DNA of 64,000 nucleotides from Pseudomonas extremorientalis (GTDB lineage: Bacteria; Pseudomonadota; Gammaproteobacteria; Pseudomonadales; Pseudomonadaceae), in contig NZ_MDGK01000037.1 in the NCBI RefSeq assembly GCF_001870465.1, positions 64,501-128,500 of the forward strand, read 5' to 3'. The notes below the pieces were generated by a model. The model made no database searches. It was not told the DNA's origin and saw only the letters and a program-made list of their open reading frames with translations. Below are positions 8,207 through 18,809 of the stretch, one piece after another (the stretch's first letter is position 1; every line of letters starts with the position of its first letter). A program made the position numbers and the translations under genes.

Positions 8207-9976
8207 TCACCACGCAAACGCCTCCGCAGGCAGACTCATCAGGCATTCGCTGCCCGCTTCCACGGCCGCGCGATGGGTAGCCGTACGCGGCAGTAGACGC
8301 TTGAAGTAGAACTCGCACGTGGCCAACTTGGCCTTGGCAAAATCGCCATCTGGCTGTTCAAGGGCAGCGATCGCCATGCGCAGCCACAGGTACGCGAGCA
8401 CCACGTAACCGCTGTACATCAAGTAATCCACCGCCGCCGCGCCCACTTCATCGGGGTTCTTCATCGCGGCCATGCCGACCTTCGTGGTCAGCTCACCCCA
8501 TTCCCCGTTCAACTGATTGAGTTGCGCCACATAGCCCTTGAGCTGCGGATGCTCGGCATTCGCGGTACAGAACTTATGCACGATTTTGGTAAACCCACGC
8601 AGCAACTTGCCCTGGCTGCCCAGCACCTTGCGCCCCAGCAGGTCGAGGGCCTGGATGCCGTTGGTGCCTTCATAGATCGGCGCAATCCGCGCATCGCGGG
8701 CCAGTTGCTCCATGCCCCATTCGCGGATGTAACCGTGGCCACCGAAGATCTGCATGCCGTGGTTGGTCACCTCAAGGCCAGTGTCGGTCATAAAGGCTTT
8801 GCAGATGGGCGTGAGGAACGCCAGCAGGTCTTCGGCCTCCTGACGCTGCGCCGCGTCCTTGCTCAGGTGCGCGGTGTCGAGCAATTGTGCGGTGAAGTAG
8901 GTCAGCGCACGGTTGCCTTCGTTGAAGGCCTTCATGGTCAGCAGCATGCGGCGCACATCAGGGTGCACGATGATCGGGTCGGCGGCTTTGTCCGGGGCCT
9001 TGGCGCCAGTCAGCGAGCGCATTTGCAGACGGTCGTTGGCGTAGGTGATCGCGCCCTGGAAGCTCGCCTCGCCATTGCACAGGCCCTGCATGCCGGTGCC
9101 CAGGCGCGCATGGTTCATCATGGTGAACATACAGTTGAGGCCCTTGTTCGGCTCACCGATCAGGAAACCCTTGGCGCCATCGAAGTTCAACACACAGGTA
9201 GCGGACGCCTTGATGCCCATCTTGTGTTCGATGGAACCGCAGTGCACCGCATTGCGCTCGCCTGTGTCGGCATGGAACTTGGGCACGATGAACAGCGAGA
9301 TGCCCTTGGTGCCCGCCGGCGCATCCGGCAGCTTGGCCAGCACCAGGTGAATGATATTGGCGCTCATGTCGTGCTCGCCGGCCGAGATGAAGATCTTGCT
9401 GCCGGTGACCGCATAGCTGCCGTCCGCCTGGGGCACGGCACGGGTCTTGATCAGGCCCAGGTCGGTGCCGCAGTGGGCTTCGGTGAGGCACATGGTGCCA
9501 GTCCATTCGCCCGCAGTGAGTTTGGTCAGGAACGTGTCTTTCTGCTCGGCGGTGCCGTGGGCGTGGATCGCCGACATCGCGCCGTGGGTCAGCCCCGGGT
9601 ACATGCCCCAGGAGGTGTTGCTGGAGCCGATCATCTCGCTCAGCACCAGGCCGAGCGACTGCGGCAAGCCCTGGCCACCGTAGGCCGGGTCCGCTGCCAC
9701 GCCGTGCCAGCCGCCCTCAACGTACTGGGCGAAGGCTTCCTTGAAGCCCTTGGGCGTGGTGACCACGCCATTGTCGAAATGGCAGCCTTCTTCGTCGCCA
9801 CTGCGGTTGAGCGGCGCGAGCACGTTCTCGCAGAATTTTGCGCCTTCTTCGAGGATCGCAGCGACCATGTCCGGGCTGGCATCGGTGGCGCCCAATGCGG
9901 CGTAGTGGCCGTGGAAATCAAACACGTTGTCGATCAGAAAGCGCATGTCGCGAAGGGGAGCTTTGTACTCAGGCAT
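8207..9976 (-). CDS. Acyl-CoA dehydrogenase (long FadE-like form), copy 2
   Basis: This 589-residue protein is paralogous to its two neighbours. The start at 9976 gives MPEYKAPLRDMRF, which aligns with the other copies; the frame is open 19 codons further upstream but that part is not shared. The MCLTEAHCGTDLG segment binds flavin and substrate, and E436 in IYEGTNGIQ is the expected catalytic base. It has the same C-terminal extension as copies 1 and 3. It most resembles copy 3 in length and sequence (for example GHGYIREWGMEQ and the MYSGY segment). Confidence 0.9.
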   Translation of the reverse strand: MPEYKAPLRDMRFLIDNVFDFHGHYAALGATDASPDMVAAILEEGAKFCENVLAPLNRSGDEEGCHFDNGVVTTPKGFKEAFAQYVEGGWHGVAADPAYGGQGLPQSLGLVLSEMIGSSNTSWGMYPGLTHGAMSAIHAHGTAEQKDTFLTKLTAGEWTGTMCLTEAHCGTDLGLIKTRAVPQADGSYAVTGSKIFISAGEHDMSANIIHLVLAKLPDAPAGTKGISLFIVPKFHADTGERNAVHCGSIEHKMGIKASATCVLNFDGAKGFLIGEPNKGLNCMFTMMNHARLGTGMQGLCNGEASFQGAITYANDRLQMRSLTGAKAPDKAADPIIVHPDVRRMLLTMKAFNEGNRALTYFTAQLLDTAHLSKDAAQRQEAEDLLAFLTPICKAFMTDTGLEVTNHGMQIFGGHGYIREWGMEQLARDARIAPIYEGTNGIQALDLLGRKVLGSQGKLLRGFTKIVHKFCTANAEHPQLKGYVAQLNQLNGEWGELTTKVGMAAMKNPDEVGAAAVDYLMYSGYVVLAYLWLRMAIAALEQPDGDFAKAKLATCEFYFKRLLPRTATHRAAVEAGSECLMSLPAEAFAW

Positions 9977-10066
9977 GGCAATGTCTCCGTCAGCAGATGG
10001 TTTCAACCTACCGCCGGCCAACGCCCGGAACAATCACTGTAGAACCGCTGAATACAGCGCCATCAC

Positions 10067-11356
10067 TCAACCGGCAGCGCTCTCCATGCGCACCGCGCCA
10101 CGCCGGGTCTGCCCGGACGCCACCACGCAGTTGCGCCCCGCGCCCTTGGCGGCGTACAGCGCCTGGTCGGCGGACTTGAGCACTTCCTCGGGCGTGCGCT
10201 GCTCGGCCTGGCGTTCGGCCACGCCGATGCTGATGGTCACTGAGACACTGGAGGCGCCGCTGCCTGAACGGCGCTGGCGACCCTGCTGATCGTCCTGGGG
10301 GCGGTCCGAATGACGCAGCTTGATGTCGTAGTCGGCGATGATCTCGCGGATCTCCTCCAGGTGCGGCATGCATTCATCCAGGGTCTTGCCGGCGAACACC
10401 ACGGCGAATTCTTCACCGCCGTAGCGGTACGCGCGCCCGCCGCCGTTGACCTTGGACAGCTTGCTCGCCACCAGCCGCAATACCTGGTCGCCCACGTCAT
10501 GACCATGGGTATCGTTGAAGCGCTTGAAGTGGTCGACGTCGCTCATCGCCAGCACATAGTTGCGCCCCAGCCGCTGCATGCGCTCGTTCAGCGCACGACG
10601 CCCCGGCAGGCCGGTCAGCTCATCGCGGAAGGCCATTTGATAAGCCTCGTGGGCCACACCGGCGGCGATCATCAGCATCACCTGGCTGCACATGATATTC
10701 AGGGTGAAGGGCAGGATGAACGTCTGCGGCAACATCCAGAACAGGCCGAGCAACCCCACCAGTTGCGCCGCATGCAGCGGGCGCGGCTGGTACCAGTATT
10801 GCGCTGCCAGGGTCAGGAAGCCTATCAGGAACATCGGGTAAGACAACTGGATCAGGCTCATCCAAGTACCATGTAGCGCCGGCCAGCGGATCTCCGCCAG
10901 CCAGTTCAGCACCGCCTGGGGATAACTCTGCTCCAGCGCCAGCGCTACGCTGCCGACCGCCAGCAACACCGCGCCACGGGCAACGAAGTCACGAAACAGG
11001 TGGGTCTTCTCCTGCCACAGAGCGTAGATGCTGAACAACAACGGCAGCAGCAGGCAGCACAGGTGAAACACCACTGCGGCGTCTTCGCGCACGCGGCCAT
11101 TGTCGCGGTAGAAGTCGGTCTGGGTATCGAGCAGGAAGTAGACGATGTACACCGTGATCATCAGGAACAGTTCACGCTGGCGGCGGTACACCGCGCAGTA
11201 CGAACCACCGAGCAACAGCACCAGGGTCGGCAATACATTGAACAGCGAGGTGAAGAAGACGTTGAGGTCCTTGACGTACGCAGCCGAGAGCCCGGCCAGC
11301 AAGAGCAGCAACGAAGGGAGAAAGTGACTGAAACGTACAGCGGACACGCGTGACAA
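10067..11356 (-). CDS. Membrane-bound GGDEF diguanylate cyclase
   Basis: The N-terminal ~245 residues are hydrophobic, with roughly seven membrane helices and no recognisable ligand-binding domain. The C-terminal GGDEF domain synthesises cyclic di-GMP. Its active-site signature is GGEEF (313-317), preceded by DELTGLPGRRAL and SDVDHFKRFNDTHGHDVGD. An RxxD-type inhibitory site is not obvious. I prefer the TTG start at 11356 because GGAG lies 8 nt upstream and the product begins with SRVSAVRF before the first helix. An ATG at 11431 would add 25 residues. It separates copies 2 and 3 of the acyl-CoA dehydrogenases without an evident functional link. Confidence 0.85.
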   Translation of the reverse strand: MSRVSAVRFSHFLPSLLLLLAGLSAAYVKDLNVFFTSLFNVLPTLVLLLGGSYCAVYRRQRELFLMITVYIVYFLLDTQTDFYRDNGRVREDAAVVFHLCCLLLPLLFSIYALWQEKTHLFRDFVARGAVLLAVGSVALALEQSYPQAVLNWLAEIRWPALHGTWMSLIQLSYPMFLIGFLTLAAQYWYQPRPLHAAQLVGLLGLFWMLPQTFILPFTLNIMCSQVMLMIAAGVAHEAYQMAFRDELTGLPGRRALNERMQRLGRNYVLAMSDVDHFKRFNDTHGHDVGDQVLRLVASKLSKVNGGGRAYRYGGEEFAVVFAGKTLDECMPHLEEIREIIADYDIKLRHSDRPQDDQQGRQRRSGSGASSVSVTISIGVAERQAEQRTPEEVLKSADQALYAAKGAGRNCVVASGQTRRGAVRMESAAG

Positions 11357-11504
11357 GGGTAAAACTCCGACCCGCAAAAAATGATGGCACTGTGCCTTTA
11401 TGCAGACAGTTAAACACAACCCGTCGAACATGTATCACATTGCCATCACTGTAACGGCAGCCGACAGTAATCCCTGAGTGCTGCGCTGTGGTTTTTTATC
11501 GGGT

Positions 11505-11540
11505 ACAAAAAAGCCGCCGCTCCCGCAAGGGAGCGGCGGC
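11505..11540 (-). terminator. Strong terminator after acyl-CoA dehydrogenase copy 3
   Basis: A perfect 12-bp stem (GCCGCCGCTCCC and its complement) with a 4-nt loop is followed on the minus strand by six Ts. It lies 24 nt past the stop at 11565. Confidence 0.9.
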
Positions 11541-11564
11541 TCTGCAAGTGAACCCCGGTAAGGC

Positions 11565-13370
11565 TTAGTAAGCCAGGCCGAAGTCTTCTTCTTTCATGTC
11601 CATGAGGTTGTTGGCGCCCGACAGCATGGTGGCCACGTGCGTACGGGTACGCGGCAGGATGCGCTGGAAGTAGAAGCGCGCGGTCTGCAGCTTGGCGGTG
11701 TAGAACGCTTCTTCGGTGGTGCCGGCAGCCAGTTTCTCGGCCGCCAGGCGCGCCATATCGGCCCAGAAGTAAGCCAGGCAGGCGTAACCGGAGTACATCA
11801 GGTAGTCCACCGAGGCGGCACCCACTTCTTCACGGTCTTTCATCGCGGCCATCCCGACCTTCATGGTCAACTCGCCCCACTCTTTGTTCAGCGCAGCCAG
11901 CGGTGCAACGAATTCTTTGACCGCTTCGTTGCCTTCGTTGGCCTGGCAGAACTTGTGCACGATCTTGGTGAAGCCCTTGAGCGCTTCGCCTTGGGTCATC
12001 AGCACTTTACGGCCCAGCAGGTCGAGGGCCTGGATGCCGGTGGTGCCTTCGTACAGCATCGAAATGCGGCTGTCGCGAACGTTCTGCTCCATGCCCCACT
12101 CGGCGATGAAACCGTGGCCGCCGTAGATCTGCACACCGTGGTTGGCCGATTCAAAGCCGACTTCGGTCATGAAGGCCTTGGCGATCGGGGTCATGAAGGC
12201 CAGCAGGCCGTCCGCCTGTTTCTTGGCTTCGTCGTCGGTGCCGTATTTGACGATGTCCACTTGCTTGGCAGTGAAGTACACCATCGCACGGTTGCCTTCG
12301 GCGAAGGCCTTCATGGTCAGCAACATGCGGCGCACATCAGGGTGCACGATGATCGGGTCGGCGGCTTTGTCCGGTGCTTTCGGGCCGGTCAGGGAGCGCA
12401 TTTGCAGACGGTCGCGGGCATATTTCAGGCCGCCCTGGAAACCGATCTCGGCATGGGACAGGCCTTGCAGCGCGGTACCCAGGCGAGCAGTGTTCATGAA
12501 GGTGAACATGCAGTTCAGGCCTTTGTTCGCCGGGCCGATCAGGAAACCGGTGGCCGCGTCGAAGTTCATCACGCAGGTGGCGTTGCCGTGGATGCCCATC
12601 TTGTGTTCCAGGGAACCACAGCTCACGGCGTTGCGCGCGCCAATCGAGCCATCGGCGTTGGGCAGGAACTTCGGCACGATAAACAGCGAGATGCCTTTGG
12701 TGCCGGCCGGTGCGTCCGGCAGGCGGGCCAGTACGATATGGACGATGTTGTCAGCCATGTCGTGTTCACCGGCCGAGATGAAGATCTTGGTGCCGGAGAC
12801 CTTATAGGAACCATCAGCCTGAGGCTCGGCCTTGGTGCGCAGCATGCCCAGGTCGGTGCCGCAGTGTGGCTCGGTCAGGCACATGGTGCCGGTCCATTCG
12901 CCCGACACCAGTTTGGTCAGGTAGGCCTCTTGCTGCTCGGGGGTGCCGTGCTCGGAGATGGTGTTCATCGCACCGTGGGACAGGCCCGGGTACATGCCCC
13001 ACGACCAGTTGGCGGTGCCGACCATTTCGCTCACGGCCAGGCCCAGGGATTCCGGCAGGCCTTGGCCGCCGTGCGCCACGTCGTGGGCCAGGCTTGGCCA
13101 GCCGCCTTCGACGAACTGTTTGTAGGCTTCTTTGAAACCGGTAGGGGTTTTGACGCCCGACTCACTCCAGGTGCAGCCTTCGATGTCGCCCACGCGGTTC
13201 AGCGGTGCCAGCACTTGCTCACAGAACTTGGCGCCTTCTTCAAGGATGGCGTCAACCATGTCCGGGGTAGCGTCCTGGCAAGCCGGCAGGCTCTGATAGT
13301 GCGCTTCATAGCCAAGCAGTTCGTCACGAACGAAGCGAATATCACGCAAGGGGGCCTTGTAGTCAGGCAT
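11565..13370 (-). CDS. Acyl-CoA dehydrogenase (long FadE-like form), copy 3
   Basis: This 601-residue acyl-CoA dehydrogenase starts [13 protein letters not shown] at 13370; the open frame continues 21 codons upstream without similarity to the paralogues. It contains [13 protein letters not shown] and the catalytic-base segment LYEGTTGIQ (E441), where the usual N of TNGIQ is replaced by T. It ends in [10 protein letters not shown] strong terminator follows, so it is its own transcription unit, separated from copy 2 by the diguanylate cyclase gene. Role: fatty-acid beta-oxidation, probably with a chain-length range different from its neighbours. Confidence 0.9.
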   Translation of the reverse strand: MPDYKAPLRDIRFVRDELLGYEAHYQSLPACQDATPDMVDAILEEGAKFCEQVLAPLNRVGDIEGCTWSESGVKTPTGFKEAYKQFVEGGWPSLAHDVAHGGQGLPESLGLAVSEMVGTANWSWGMYPGLSHGAMNTISEHGTPEQQEAYLTKLVSGEWTGTMCLTEPHCGTDLGMLRTKAEPQADGSYKVSGTKIFISAGEHDMADNIVHIVLARLPDAPAGTKGISLFIVPKFLPNADGSIGARNAVSCGSLEHKMGIHGNATCVMNFDAATGFLIGPANKGLNCMFTFMNTARLGTALQGLSHAEIGFQGGLKYARDRLQMRSLTGPKAPDKAADPIIVHPDVRRMLLTMKAFAEGNRAMVYFTAKQVDIVKYGTDDEAKKQADGLLAFMTPIAKAFMTEVGFESANHGVQIYGGHGFIAEWGMEQNVRDSRISMLYEGTTGIQALDLLGRKVLMTQGEALKGFTKIVHKFCQANEGNEAVKEFVAPLAALNKEWGELTMKVGMAAMKDREEVGAASVDYLMYSGYACLAYFWADMARLAAEKLAAGTTEEAFYTAKLQTARFYFQRILPRTRTHVATMLSGANNLMDMKEEDFGLAY

Positions 13371-13589
13371 AGCGATAAACCTCTGCTGATGTATCTGGAA
13401 TGAACAACCGCGTGGAAGTGTTGGGGCGGTCAAACAGGTGTTTGAAACATACGTTTACCACTTGGGGATGTCAAGCGTCGTCCCGATGCCGTTTGTCATG
13501 ACGCGAATCAATGGCGCGCACGGCAACGCTTGCGGCAAGACGCCACATGACTGCGGGAGTGTAGAAGTTCAGAAGGACGGCACAGTAAA

Positions 13590-13683
13590 AATGTGGGAGG
13601 GGGCTTGCCCCCGATAGCGCCATGTCAGCCATACACACATTGGCTGATCCATCACTATCGGGGGCAAGCCCCCTCCCACATTT
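13590..13683. repeat. REP doublet (REPIN-like), copy 1
   Basis: Two inverted copies of the GTGGGAGGGGGCTTGC element flank a ~45-bp spacer, making a long imperfect palindrome. It is the main content of the 327-bp gap 13371-13697. The rest of the gap holds no gene that I can support. Confidence 0.9.
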
Positions 13684-13697
13684 TTAGCGCCAGCAGA

Positions 13698-13979
13698 TCA
13701 GGCGTAGGTGTCGATCAAGGTGCCGAGCATTTCATCCGAAGCCTTGGCGACTTTGGCGCCGAGCTCCACTTGGAATTTGCCCTGGGCCATTTCAACCATA
13801 TTGCTGGCGGAGTTGGACGGCTGGGCGCGGTCGTTGGCTTGCAGACGGTCGCTTTGCGCATCCGATGGCTGGGTAGTCGCGGCGCTGGCAATTCTGCCGG
13901 CGGCCTGATCGACACGGTTCTGTCCAGACTGAATACTGCTCAGGCCCGAATAAAACGCGCTGCTTCCAGAGATTTCCAT
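13698..13979 (-). CDS. Small protein resembling fused ends of flagellar rod/hook proteins
   Basis: This 93-residue protein occupies the position of P. aeruginosa PA0505 between the acyl-CoA dehydrogenases and bioD. The N terminus (SSAFYSGLSSIQSGQNRVDQ) resembles the conserved N-terminal helix of flagellar rod and hook proteins. The C terminus (FQVELGAKVAKASDEMLGTL) resembles their C-terminal helix ending in the DEMLGTLID-type motif. In true rod proteins a long domain lies between; here only a short polar linker (about 32-58, rich in S, Q and D) does. No signal peptide or membrane segment is visible. The function is unknown, and I infer a two-helix coiled-coil hairpin. Confidence 0.7.
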   Translation of the reverse strand: MEISGSSAFYSGLSSIQSGQNRVDQAAGRIASAATTQPSDAQSDRLQANDRAQPSNSASNMVEMAQGKFQVELGAKVAKASDEMLGTLIDTYA

Positions 13980-14085
13980 GGCGTAAGCCTGCCTTTAGAG
14001 AATCGTGAAGTTGAATTGAAGCAGATATCCCGTCAAAGGGCTCGTCAAAAACACTAATGGCATAATGCCTTGTCGATAGCCAAAA

Positions 14086-14766
14086 TCAGTCAAGCAGGTC
14101 CAACTGTAAGTACTCGGCAACCGTTTCAGCCCCGGCGTGCTTGAGTTTCGGCACACGCCCCAGGCATGGCGCAGGCAGGCGCTCGGCCAGGGTGGCGAGG
14201 TTTTCTTCCAGACGGGAGGTCTTGGGCTCGATGATATTGGCCACCCACCCGGCCAACTGCAGGCCGTCCCGGGCGATGGCTTCGGCGGTCAGCAAGGCAT
14301 GGCTGATGCAACCCAGGCGCACGCCCACCACCAGGATCACCGGCAACTTCAGCGCCATGGCCAGGTCCGACAGGTTCGCCTGATCGGCCAATGGCACCCG
14401 CCAGCCGCCGGCGCCTTCGATCAGGGTGAAATCCGCTTGCCGTGCCAGAATCTGCTGCATGGGCTTCAACAACGATTGCACGGTGAGCGAGAAACCTGCC
14501 TCCCGCGCCGCCAGGTGGGGAGCGATGGCCGGTTCGAAGGCCACCGGGTTGACCTCGGCATAACTCAACGGCAACGAGCATTCAGCCAGCAACGCCAGTG
14601 CATCGGCGTTGCGCAAGCCCTTGGGCGTGACCTGGCAACCGGAGGCCACCGGCTTGCCAGCCGCGGTGCTTCTACCGGCTTGCCGCGCCGCGTGCAACAG
14701 GCCGGCGGCGATGGTGGTCTTGCCGACATCGGTGTCGGTACCGGTGATGAAGTAGGCGGCGCTCAT
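14086..14766 (-). CDS. bioD: Dethiobiotin synthetase BioD
   Basis: This 226-residue ATP-dependent ligase converts 7,8-diaminopelargonate and CO2 to dethiobiotin. The P-loop is GTDTDVGKT (8-16) and the substrate region is [10 protein letters not shown] (about 115-124). It is the last gene of the bioF-H-C-D run, and its start overlaps the bioC stop by 4 nt. It is intact and of standard length. Confidence 0.95.
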   Translation of the reverse strand: MSAAYFITGTDTDVGKTTIAAGLLHAARQAGRSTAAGKPVASGCQVTPKGLRNADALALLAECSLPLSYAEVNPVAFEPAIAPHLAAREAGFSLTVQSLLKPMQQILARQADFTLIEGAGGWRVPLADQANLSDLAMALKLPVILVVGVRLGCISHALLTAEAIARDGLQLAGWVANIIEPKTSRLEENLATLAERLPAPCLGRVPKLKHAGAETVAEYLQLDLLD

Positions 14767-15575
14767 AGAGGTTTCTCCAGTACGGCATACACCACTTGGT
14801 AAGTCGCCGGCAGGCCTTGGGCCTGGCGGAACCGCTCATACGCGTGCACCAGTGCAACAATCCGCGCGCGCCCCGTCAACCCACCGGGGCGACCGGGGTT
14901 GAGGTTATGCGCGCCCAGGGCCTTCAATTCGTGGGTCAGGCTGCGTACATCCGGGTAATGCAACACATGAGGACGGCGCTCCAGGCTCACCACCCGCAGG
15001 CCGCTGGCCGCACACAAGTGTTGATACGCCTCGAAGGTGCGGAAGCGATTGACGTGCACCAGGCCATCCGCCGCACGCCAGCTTTCGCGCAGTTCTTCCA
15101 GGGTGCCCACGCAGAGACTGGCGAAGGCCAGCACTCCGCCCGGTTGCAACACCCGATAGGCTTCGCTGAGCACCGCCTCGAAATTCGCACACCACTGCAC
15201 CGCGAGGGAGGAAAACAGCAGCTGCACGCTCTCAGCTTTGAGCGGCAAGCGTTCGGCGTCGCCGGCGATGAAGTGCTCGGCGCCACCCAGGGGGCGTGCG
15301 TGGTTGAGCATGCCTTCGGCGATATCCAGCGCGATGCCTTCGCTGGCGGGCCACTGTTCACCCAGCACGCGACTGAAATACCCGGTGCCGCAGCCCATGT
15401 CCAACCAGCGTTGCGGCGCGGTATTGGCCGGCAGGCGCGCCAGCAATTGGCTGCCCACCGCCCGCTGCAATTCGGCAACACTGTCGTAACTGGCGGCGGC
15501 ACGGGAAAAGGACGCCGCCACCTGGCGCTTGTCCGGCAACGCGCCCGGCAGCGGGGCGTGGGATAAATCAGTCAT
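14763..15575 (-). CDS. bioC: Malonyl-ACP O-methyltransferase BioC
   Basis: This SAM-dependent methyltransferase caps malonyl-ACP as a methyl ester so that the pimelate chain can be built by fatty-acid synthase. SAM motif I is [14 protein letters not shown] (about 60-73 of the 270-residue form). [12 protein letters not shown] and [14 protein letters not shown] are the later motifs. Two ATGs are possible. 15575 (MTDLSHAPL) has GAG 7 nt upstream; 15587 would add four residues. Either overlaps the 3' end of bioH, consistent with coupling. Confidence 0.92.
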   Translation of the reverse strand: MTDLSHAPLPGALPDKRQVAASFSRAAASYDSVAELQRAVGSQLLARLPANTAPQRWLDMGCGTGYFSRVLGEQWPASEGIALDIAEGMLNHARPLGGAEHFIAGDAERLPLKAESVQLLFSSLAVQWCANFEAVLSEAYRVLQPGGVLAFASLCVGTLEELRESWRAADGLVHVNRFRTFEAYQHLCAASGLRVVSLERRPHVLHYPDVRSLTHELKALGAHNLNPGRPGGLTGRARIVALVHAYERFRQAQGLPATYQVVYAVLEKPL

Positions 15576-16299
15576 CGACGCACTCATGCAAAAAAGCCTG
15601 GATGGCCCCCGCTACACCGTGAGGGTCTTCCAGAAGAAAAGCGTGGCCGGCCTGTTCAATCAGGCCGATTTCAACATCCGGCAGCAGGGCCAGCAGGTCG
15701 CTGGCGGCTTCGGCGGGTACCAACCCGTCCAAGCCGGCGAACAGGTGCAACTGCGGGCCGCGATAGGCCAATAAGGCTTCACGGGTATCCAACTGGGCGA
15801 GTAGCTCAAGGCCGGGCATCAACACACTGGAGGGCGTGTTCGGCGCACCACTGACCAGCAGGCGCGACAGTCCGCGCGGGTCTTCGGCGCCCTTGGCGCA
15901 CAACAGGCCGAAGCGCTTGAGGGTGACCTGGGAGTCGGCATGGCAGCCAGCGAGGAACGCGTCGAAGGTCTCGGCGGGCATCGCGCTTGGCCAGCCAGCG
16001 CGGGCGACGAAACACGGGTTACTCGCCAGGGTCAGCAGGCCACAGCAACGTTCGCCACGCCGCGCCGCCAGCTCCGAAGCCAGCATGCCGCCCAGGGACC
16101 AGCCGCCCAGCCAGGCGTTGTCCGGCAGCGTGGCGTCGAGTTCGTCGAGCCACTCATTCAGGTCGCTGGAATCCAGTGCGGGCAACGGTTCGATCTGCAC
16201 CTGCAGGTGCTCGTCCAAACCTTGCAAGGCGGCGGCCAACGGCTCCAGCGGCGATACACCGAGGCCCCAGCCGGGCAGCAATATCAGTCGATCACGCAT
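15568..16299 (-). CDS. bioH: Pimeloyl-ACP methyl ester carboxylesterase BioH
   Basis: This 243-residue alpha/beta-hydrolase removes the methyl cap from pimeloyl-ACP methyl ester. The nucleophile elbow is GWSLGG with S68. The late GLDGLVP and [12 protein letters not shown] segments carry the aspartate and histidine of the triad. Its start lies inside the 3' end of bioF (8-nt overlap), and its end overlaps bioC. The sequence looks complete. Confidence 0.93.
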   Translation of the reverse strand: MRDRLILLPGWGLGVSPLEPLAAALQGLDEHLQVQIEPLPALDSSDLNEWLDELDATLPDNAWLGGWSLGGMLASELAARRGERCCGLLTLASNPCFVARAGWPSAMPAETFDAFLAGCHADSQVTLKRFGLLCAKGAEDPRGLSRLLVSGAPNTPSSVLMPGLELLAQLDTREALLAYRGPQLHLFAGLDGLVPAEAASDLLALLPDVEIGLIEQAGHAFLLEDPHGVAGAIQAFLHECVDD

Positions 16300-17473
16300 G
16301 GTTGGGCTCCGAACTGCCTAACAAGCGGAAACACGCTTCCAGTGCGTTTAACAATAGCTGCACCTGCGCCGCGCTGTGGGCCGCCGTCAATGTCACGCGC
16401 AGACGCGCACTGCCGGCGGGCACGGTCGGTGGGCGAATAGCTGTGACCATCAGGCCGCGTTCGCGCAGCATCTGCGACAGCCGCATGGCCTTGGCGCTGT
16501 CGCCGATCAGGATGGGTTGGATCGGCGTGAAGCTGTCCATCAGGTCCAGCCCAAGCTGCTCGGCGCCCTGGCGGAACTGGCTGATCAGGCGGTTGAGGTG
16601 CTCGCGCCGCCAATGCTCAGTGCGCAACAGTTCCAGGCTTTTCAAGGTGGCGCAGGCCAGGGCGGGCGGTTGGCTGGTGGTGTAGATGTACGGGCGGGCG
16701 AACTGGATCAGGCTTTCGATCAGCTCTTCACTGCCGGCCACAAACGCCCCGGCCGTGCCGAACGCCTTGCCGAGGGTGCCGACCAGCACCGGCACGTCCT
16801 CCTGGCTCAGGCCGAAATGCTCGACGATCCCGCCGCCGTTGGCGCCCAGGGGGCCAAAACCATGGGCGTCATCCACCATCAACCAGGCGCCTTTGGCCTT
16901 GGTTTCGCGGGCCAGCGCGGGCAGGTCGGCCAGGTCGCCGTCCATGCTGAACACACCATCGGTGACCACCAGGGTATTGCCGGTAGCTTTCTCCAGGCGC
17001 TTGGCCAGGCTCTGCGCATCGTTATGCAGGTAACGCTTGAAACGCGCCCCCGAGAGCAAGCCCGCGTCCAGCAGCGACGCATGGTTGAGACGGTCTTCCA
17101 GCACCGTATCGCCCTGCCCCACCAACGCCGTGACCGCGCCGAGGTTGGCCATGTAACCGGTGGTAAACAGCAGCGCACGCGGGCGACCGGTGAGGTCGGC
17201 CAGGGCCTCTTCCAGTTCATGGTGCGGCGTGGCATGCCCGACCACCAGGTGCGAAGCGCCGCCGCCCACCCCCCAACGGGAGGCACCGGCGCGCCAGGCC
17301 TCGATCACTTGCGGGTGATTGGCCAGGCCCAGGTAATCGTTATTGCAGAACGCCAGCAGCGGCTGGCCGTCCACCACCACTTCCGGGCCTTGGGGGCTGT
17401 CGAGTAGCGGGCGTTGGCGGTAAAGGTGTTCGGCACGACGGGCAGCGAGGCGCGCGGCGAGATCGAAAGACAT
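16292..17473 (-). CDS. bioF: 8-amino-7-oxononanoate synthase BioF
   Basis: This 393-residue PLP enzyme condenses pimeloyl-ACP with alanine to give 8-amino-7-oxononanoate. Segments [21 protein letters not shown] (cofactor aspartate near 202) and [12 protein letters not shown] with Schiff-base K236 are diagnostic. It heads the overlapping bioF-bioH-bioC-bioD unit. A REP doublet lies between it and bioB, so bioB may share the transcript or the REP may modulate it. Confidence 0.95.
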   Translation of the reverse strand: MSFDLAARLAARRAEHLYRQRPLLDSPQGPEVVVDGQPLLAFCNNDYLGLANHPQVIEAWRAGASRWGVGGGASHLVVGHATPHHELEEALADLTGRPRALLFTTGYMANLGAVTALVGQGDTVLEDRLNHASLLDAGLLSGARFKRYLHNDAQSLAKRLEKATGNTLVVTDGVFSMDGDLADLPALARETKAKGAWLMVDDAHGFGPLGANGGGIVEHFGLSQEDVPVLVGTLGKAFGTAGAFVAGSEELIESLIQFARPYIYTTSQPPALACATLKSLELLRTEHWRREHLNRLISQFRQGAEQLGLDLMDSFTPIQPILIGDSAKAMRLSQMLRERGLMVTAIRPPTVPAGSARLRVTLTAAHSAAQVQLLLNALEACFRLLGSSEPNHA

Positions 17474-17525
17474 GCTGGCCTCGATTAAACAGGATGTACG
17501 CGCTAAAGAATGTGAAGGGGATCCA

Positions 17526-17616
17526 GTGAGGGAGGGGGCTTGCCCCCGATGGCGATGGGTCAGTCGACACCTACATCAACTGACAGATTGCAATCGGGGG
17601 CAAGCCCCCTCCCACA
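17526..17616. repeat. REP doublet, copy 2
   Basis: Two inverted GGAGGGGGCTTGCCCCCGAT copies separated by ~45 bp, lying between bioB and bioF in the putative bio transcript, where the folded RNA could affect stability or readthrough. Confidence 0.88.
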
Positions 17617-17649
17617 CCAGTCCTTTCCCACAGTTGGCTGGCATTTCAA

Positions 17650-18705
17650 TCAAACAACAGCGTTGTAGAACTGCTCGCTGCTCTTCTGCTCCACCAACGC
17701 CTGCTCGATTGCCGCCTGATGCACTTCATCGGCATGTTCTTCACGGGCTTCCGGCAGGATGCCCAGGCGCGCGAACAGTTGCATGTCCTTGTCAGCCTGC
17801 GGGTTGGCGGTGGTCAGCAACTTGTCGCCGTAGAAGATGGAGTTGGCACCGGCAAAGAACGCCAACGCCTGCATCTGCTCGTTCATCGCCTCACGGCCGG
17901 CCGACAGGCGCACGTGGGACTTCGGCATCAGGATGCGCGCCACGGCGAGCATGCGGATGAAGTCGAATGGGTCGATGTCTTCGGCGTTTTCCAGCGGTGT
18001 CCCCGCCACCTTCACCAGCATGTTGATCGGCACCGACTCCGGATGCTCCGGCAGGTTGGCCAGCTGGATCAGCAAATTGGCGCGGTCGTCGAGGGACTCG
18101 CCCATGCCGAGGATGCCGCCGGAGCAGATCTTCATCCCCGAATCACGTACATAGGCCAGGGTTTGCAGACGCTCGCTGTAGGTGCGGGTGGTGATGATGC
18201 TGCCGTAGAACTCCGGCGAGGTGTCGAGGTTGTGGTTGTAATAGTCCAGGCCGGCCTGGGCCAGGGCTTCGGTCTGGTCCTGGTCGAGGCGGCCGAGGGT
18301 CATGCAGGTTTCCAGGCCCATGGCCTTTACGCCTTTGACCATCTGCAACACATAGGGCATATCTTTGGCCGACGGGTGTTTCCAGGCGGCACCCATGCAG
18401 AAGCGCGTCGAGCCGATGGCTTTGGCGCGGGCAGCCTCTTCGAGGACCTTCTGCACTTCCATCAGCTTCTCTTTTTCCAGCCCGGTGTTGTAGTGGCCCG
18501 ACTGCGGACAATATTTGCAATCTTCCGGGCAGGCGCCGGTCTTGATCGAGAGCAGCGTCGACACTTGCACACGGTTGGCGTCGAAATGCGCGCGGTGCAC
18601 GGTCTGCGCCTGGAACAGCAGGTCATTGAACGGCTGCACGAACAGCGCTTTGACTTCGGCGAGGGACCAATCGTGACGCAAGGTGGCGGTGGTGCTGGCG
18701 CTCAT
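17650..18705 (-). CDS. bioB: Biotin synthase BioB
   Basis: This 351-residue radical SAM enzyme inserts sulfur into dethiobiotin. The [4Fe-4S] motif is CPEDCKYC (C59, C63, C66). The cysteines for the second cluster lie in [17 protein letters not shown] and [10 protein letters not shown] sigma70-like promoter and a BirA-type operator lie 76-130 nt upstream, which makes this the first gene of the bio unit. It is normal in length. Confidence 0.96.
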   Translation of the reverse strand: MSASTTATLRHDWSLAEVKALFVQPFNDLLFQAQTVHRAHFDANRVQVSTLLSIKTGACPEDCKYCPQSGHYNTGLEKEKLMEVQKVLEEAARAKAIGSTRFCMGAAWKHPSAKDMPYVLQMVKGVKAMGLETCMTLGRLDQDQTEALAQAGLDYYNHNLDTSPEFYGSIITTRTYSERLQTLAYVRDSGMKICSGGILGMGESLDDRANLLIQLANLPEHPESVPINMLVKVAGTPLENAEDIDPFDFIRMLAVARILMPKSHVRLSAGREAMNEQMQALAFFAGANSIFYGDKLLTTANPQADKDMQLFARLGILPEAREEHADEVHQAAIEQALVEQKSSEQFYNAVV

Positions 18706-18780
18706 GGGCGATTCCTTGATTATGCTTTGGCAAGCGCTGCGGGAAGGGCAATACCCACAGGCACGACACGGATGCTCGGC

Positions 18781-18809
18781 ATATTTAAGGAAGATTCATG
18801 TACTGTCAA
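18781..18809 (-). promoter_or_regulatory. Probable sigma70 promoter of bioB
   Basis: On the minus strand, a perfect TTGACA (18809-18804) is followed after 17 nt by AAATAT (18786-18781). The -35 box is one arm of the BirA-type operator, so bound repressor would block polymerase. The bioB start is about 75 nt downstream. Confidence 0.55.

Noticed and set aside
8522..10042. A 506-codon open frame opposite acyl-CoA dehydrogenase copy 2 (and similar frames opposite copies 1 and 3)
   Set aside because: Such long antisense frames recur opposite all three paralogues because of GC-rich codon bias; no ribosome binding site or recognisable domain.
13590..13683. Regular GTGGGAGGGGGCTTGC repeats considered as CRISPR
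   Set aside because: The repeats are dispersed inverted pairs, not direct repeats with unique spacers, and no cas genes are present. They fit REP/REPIN elements.
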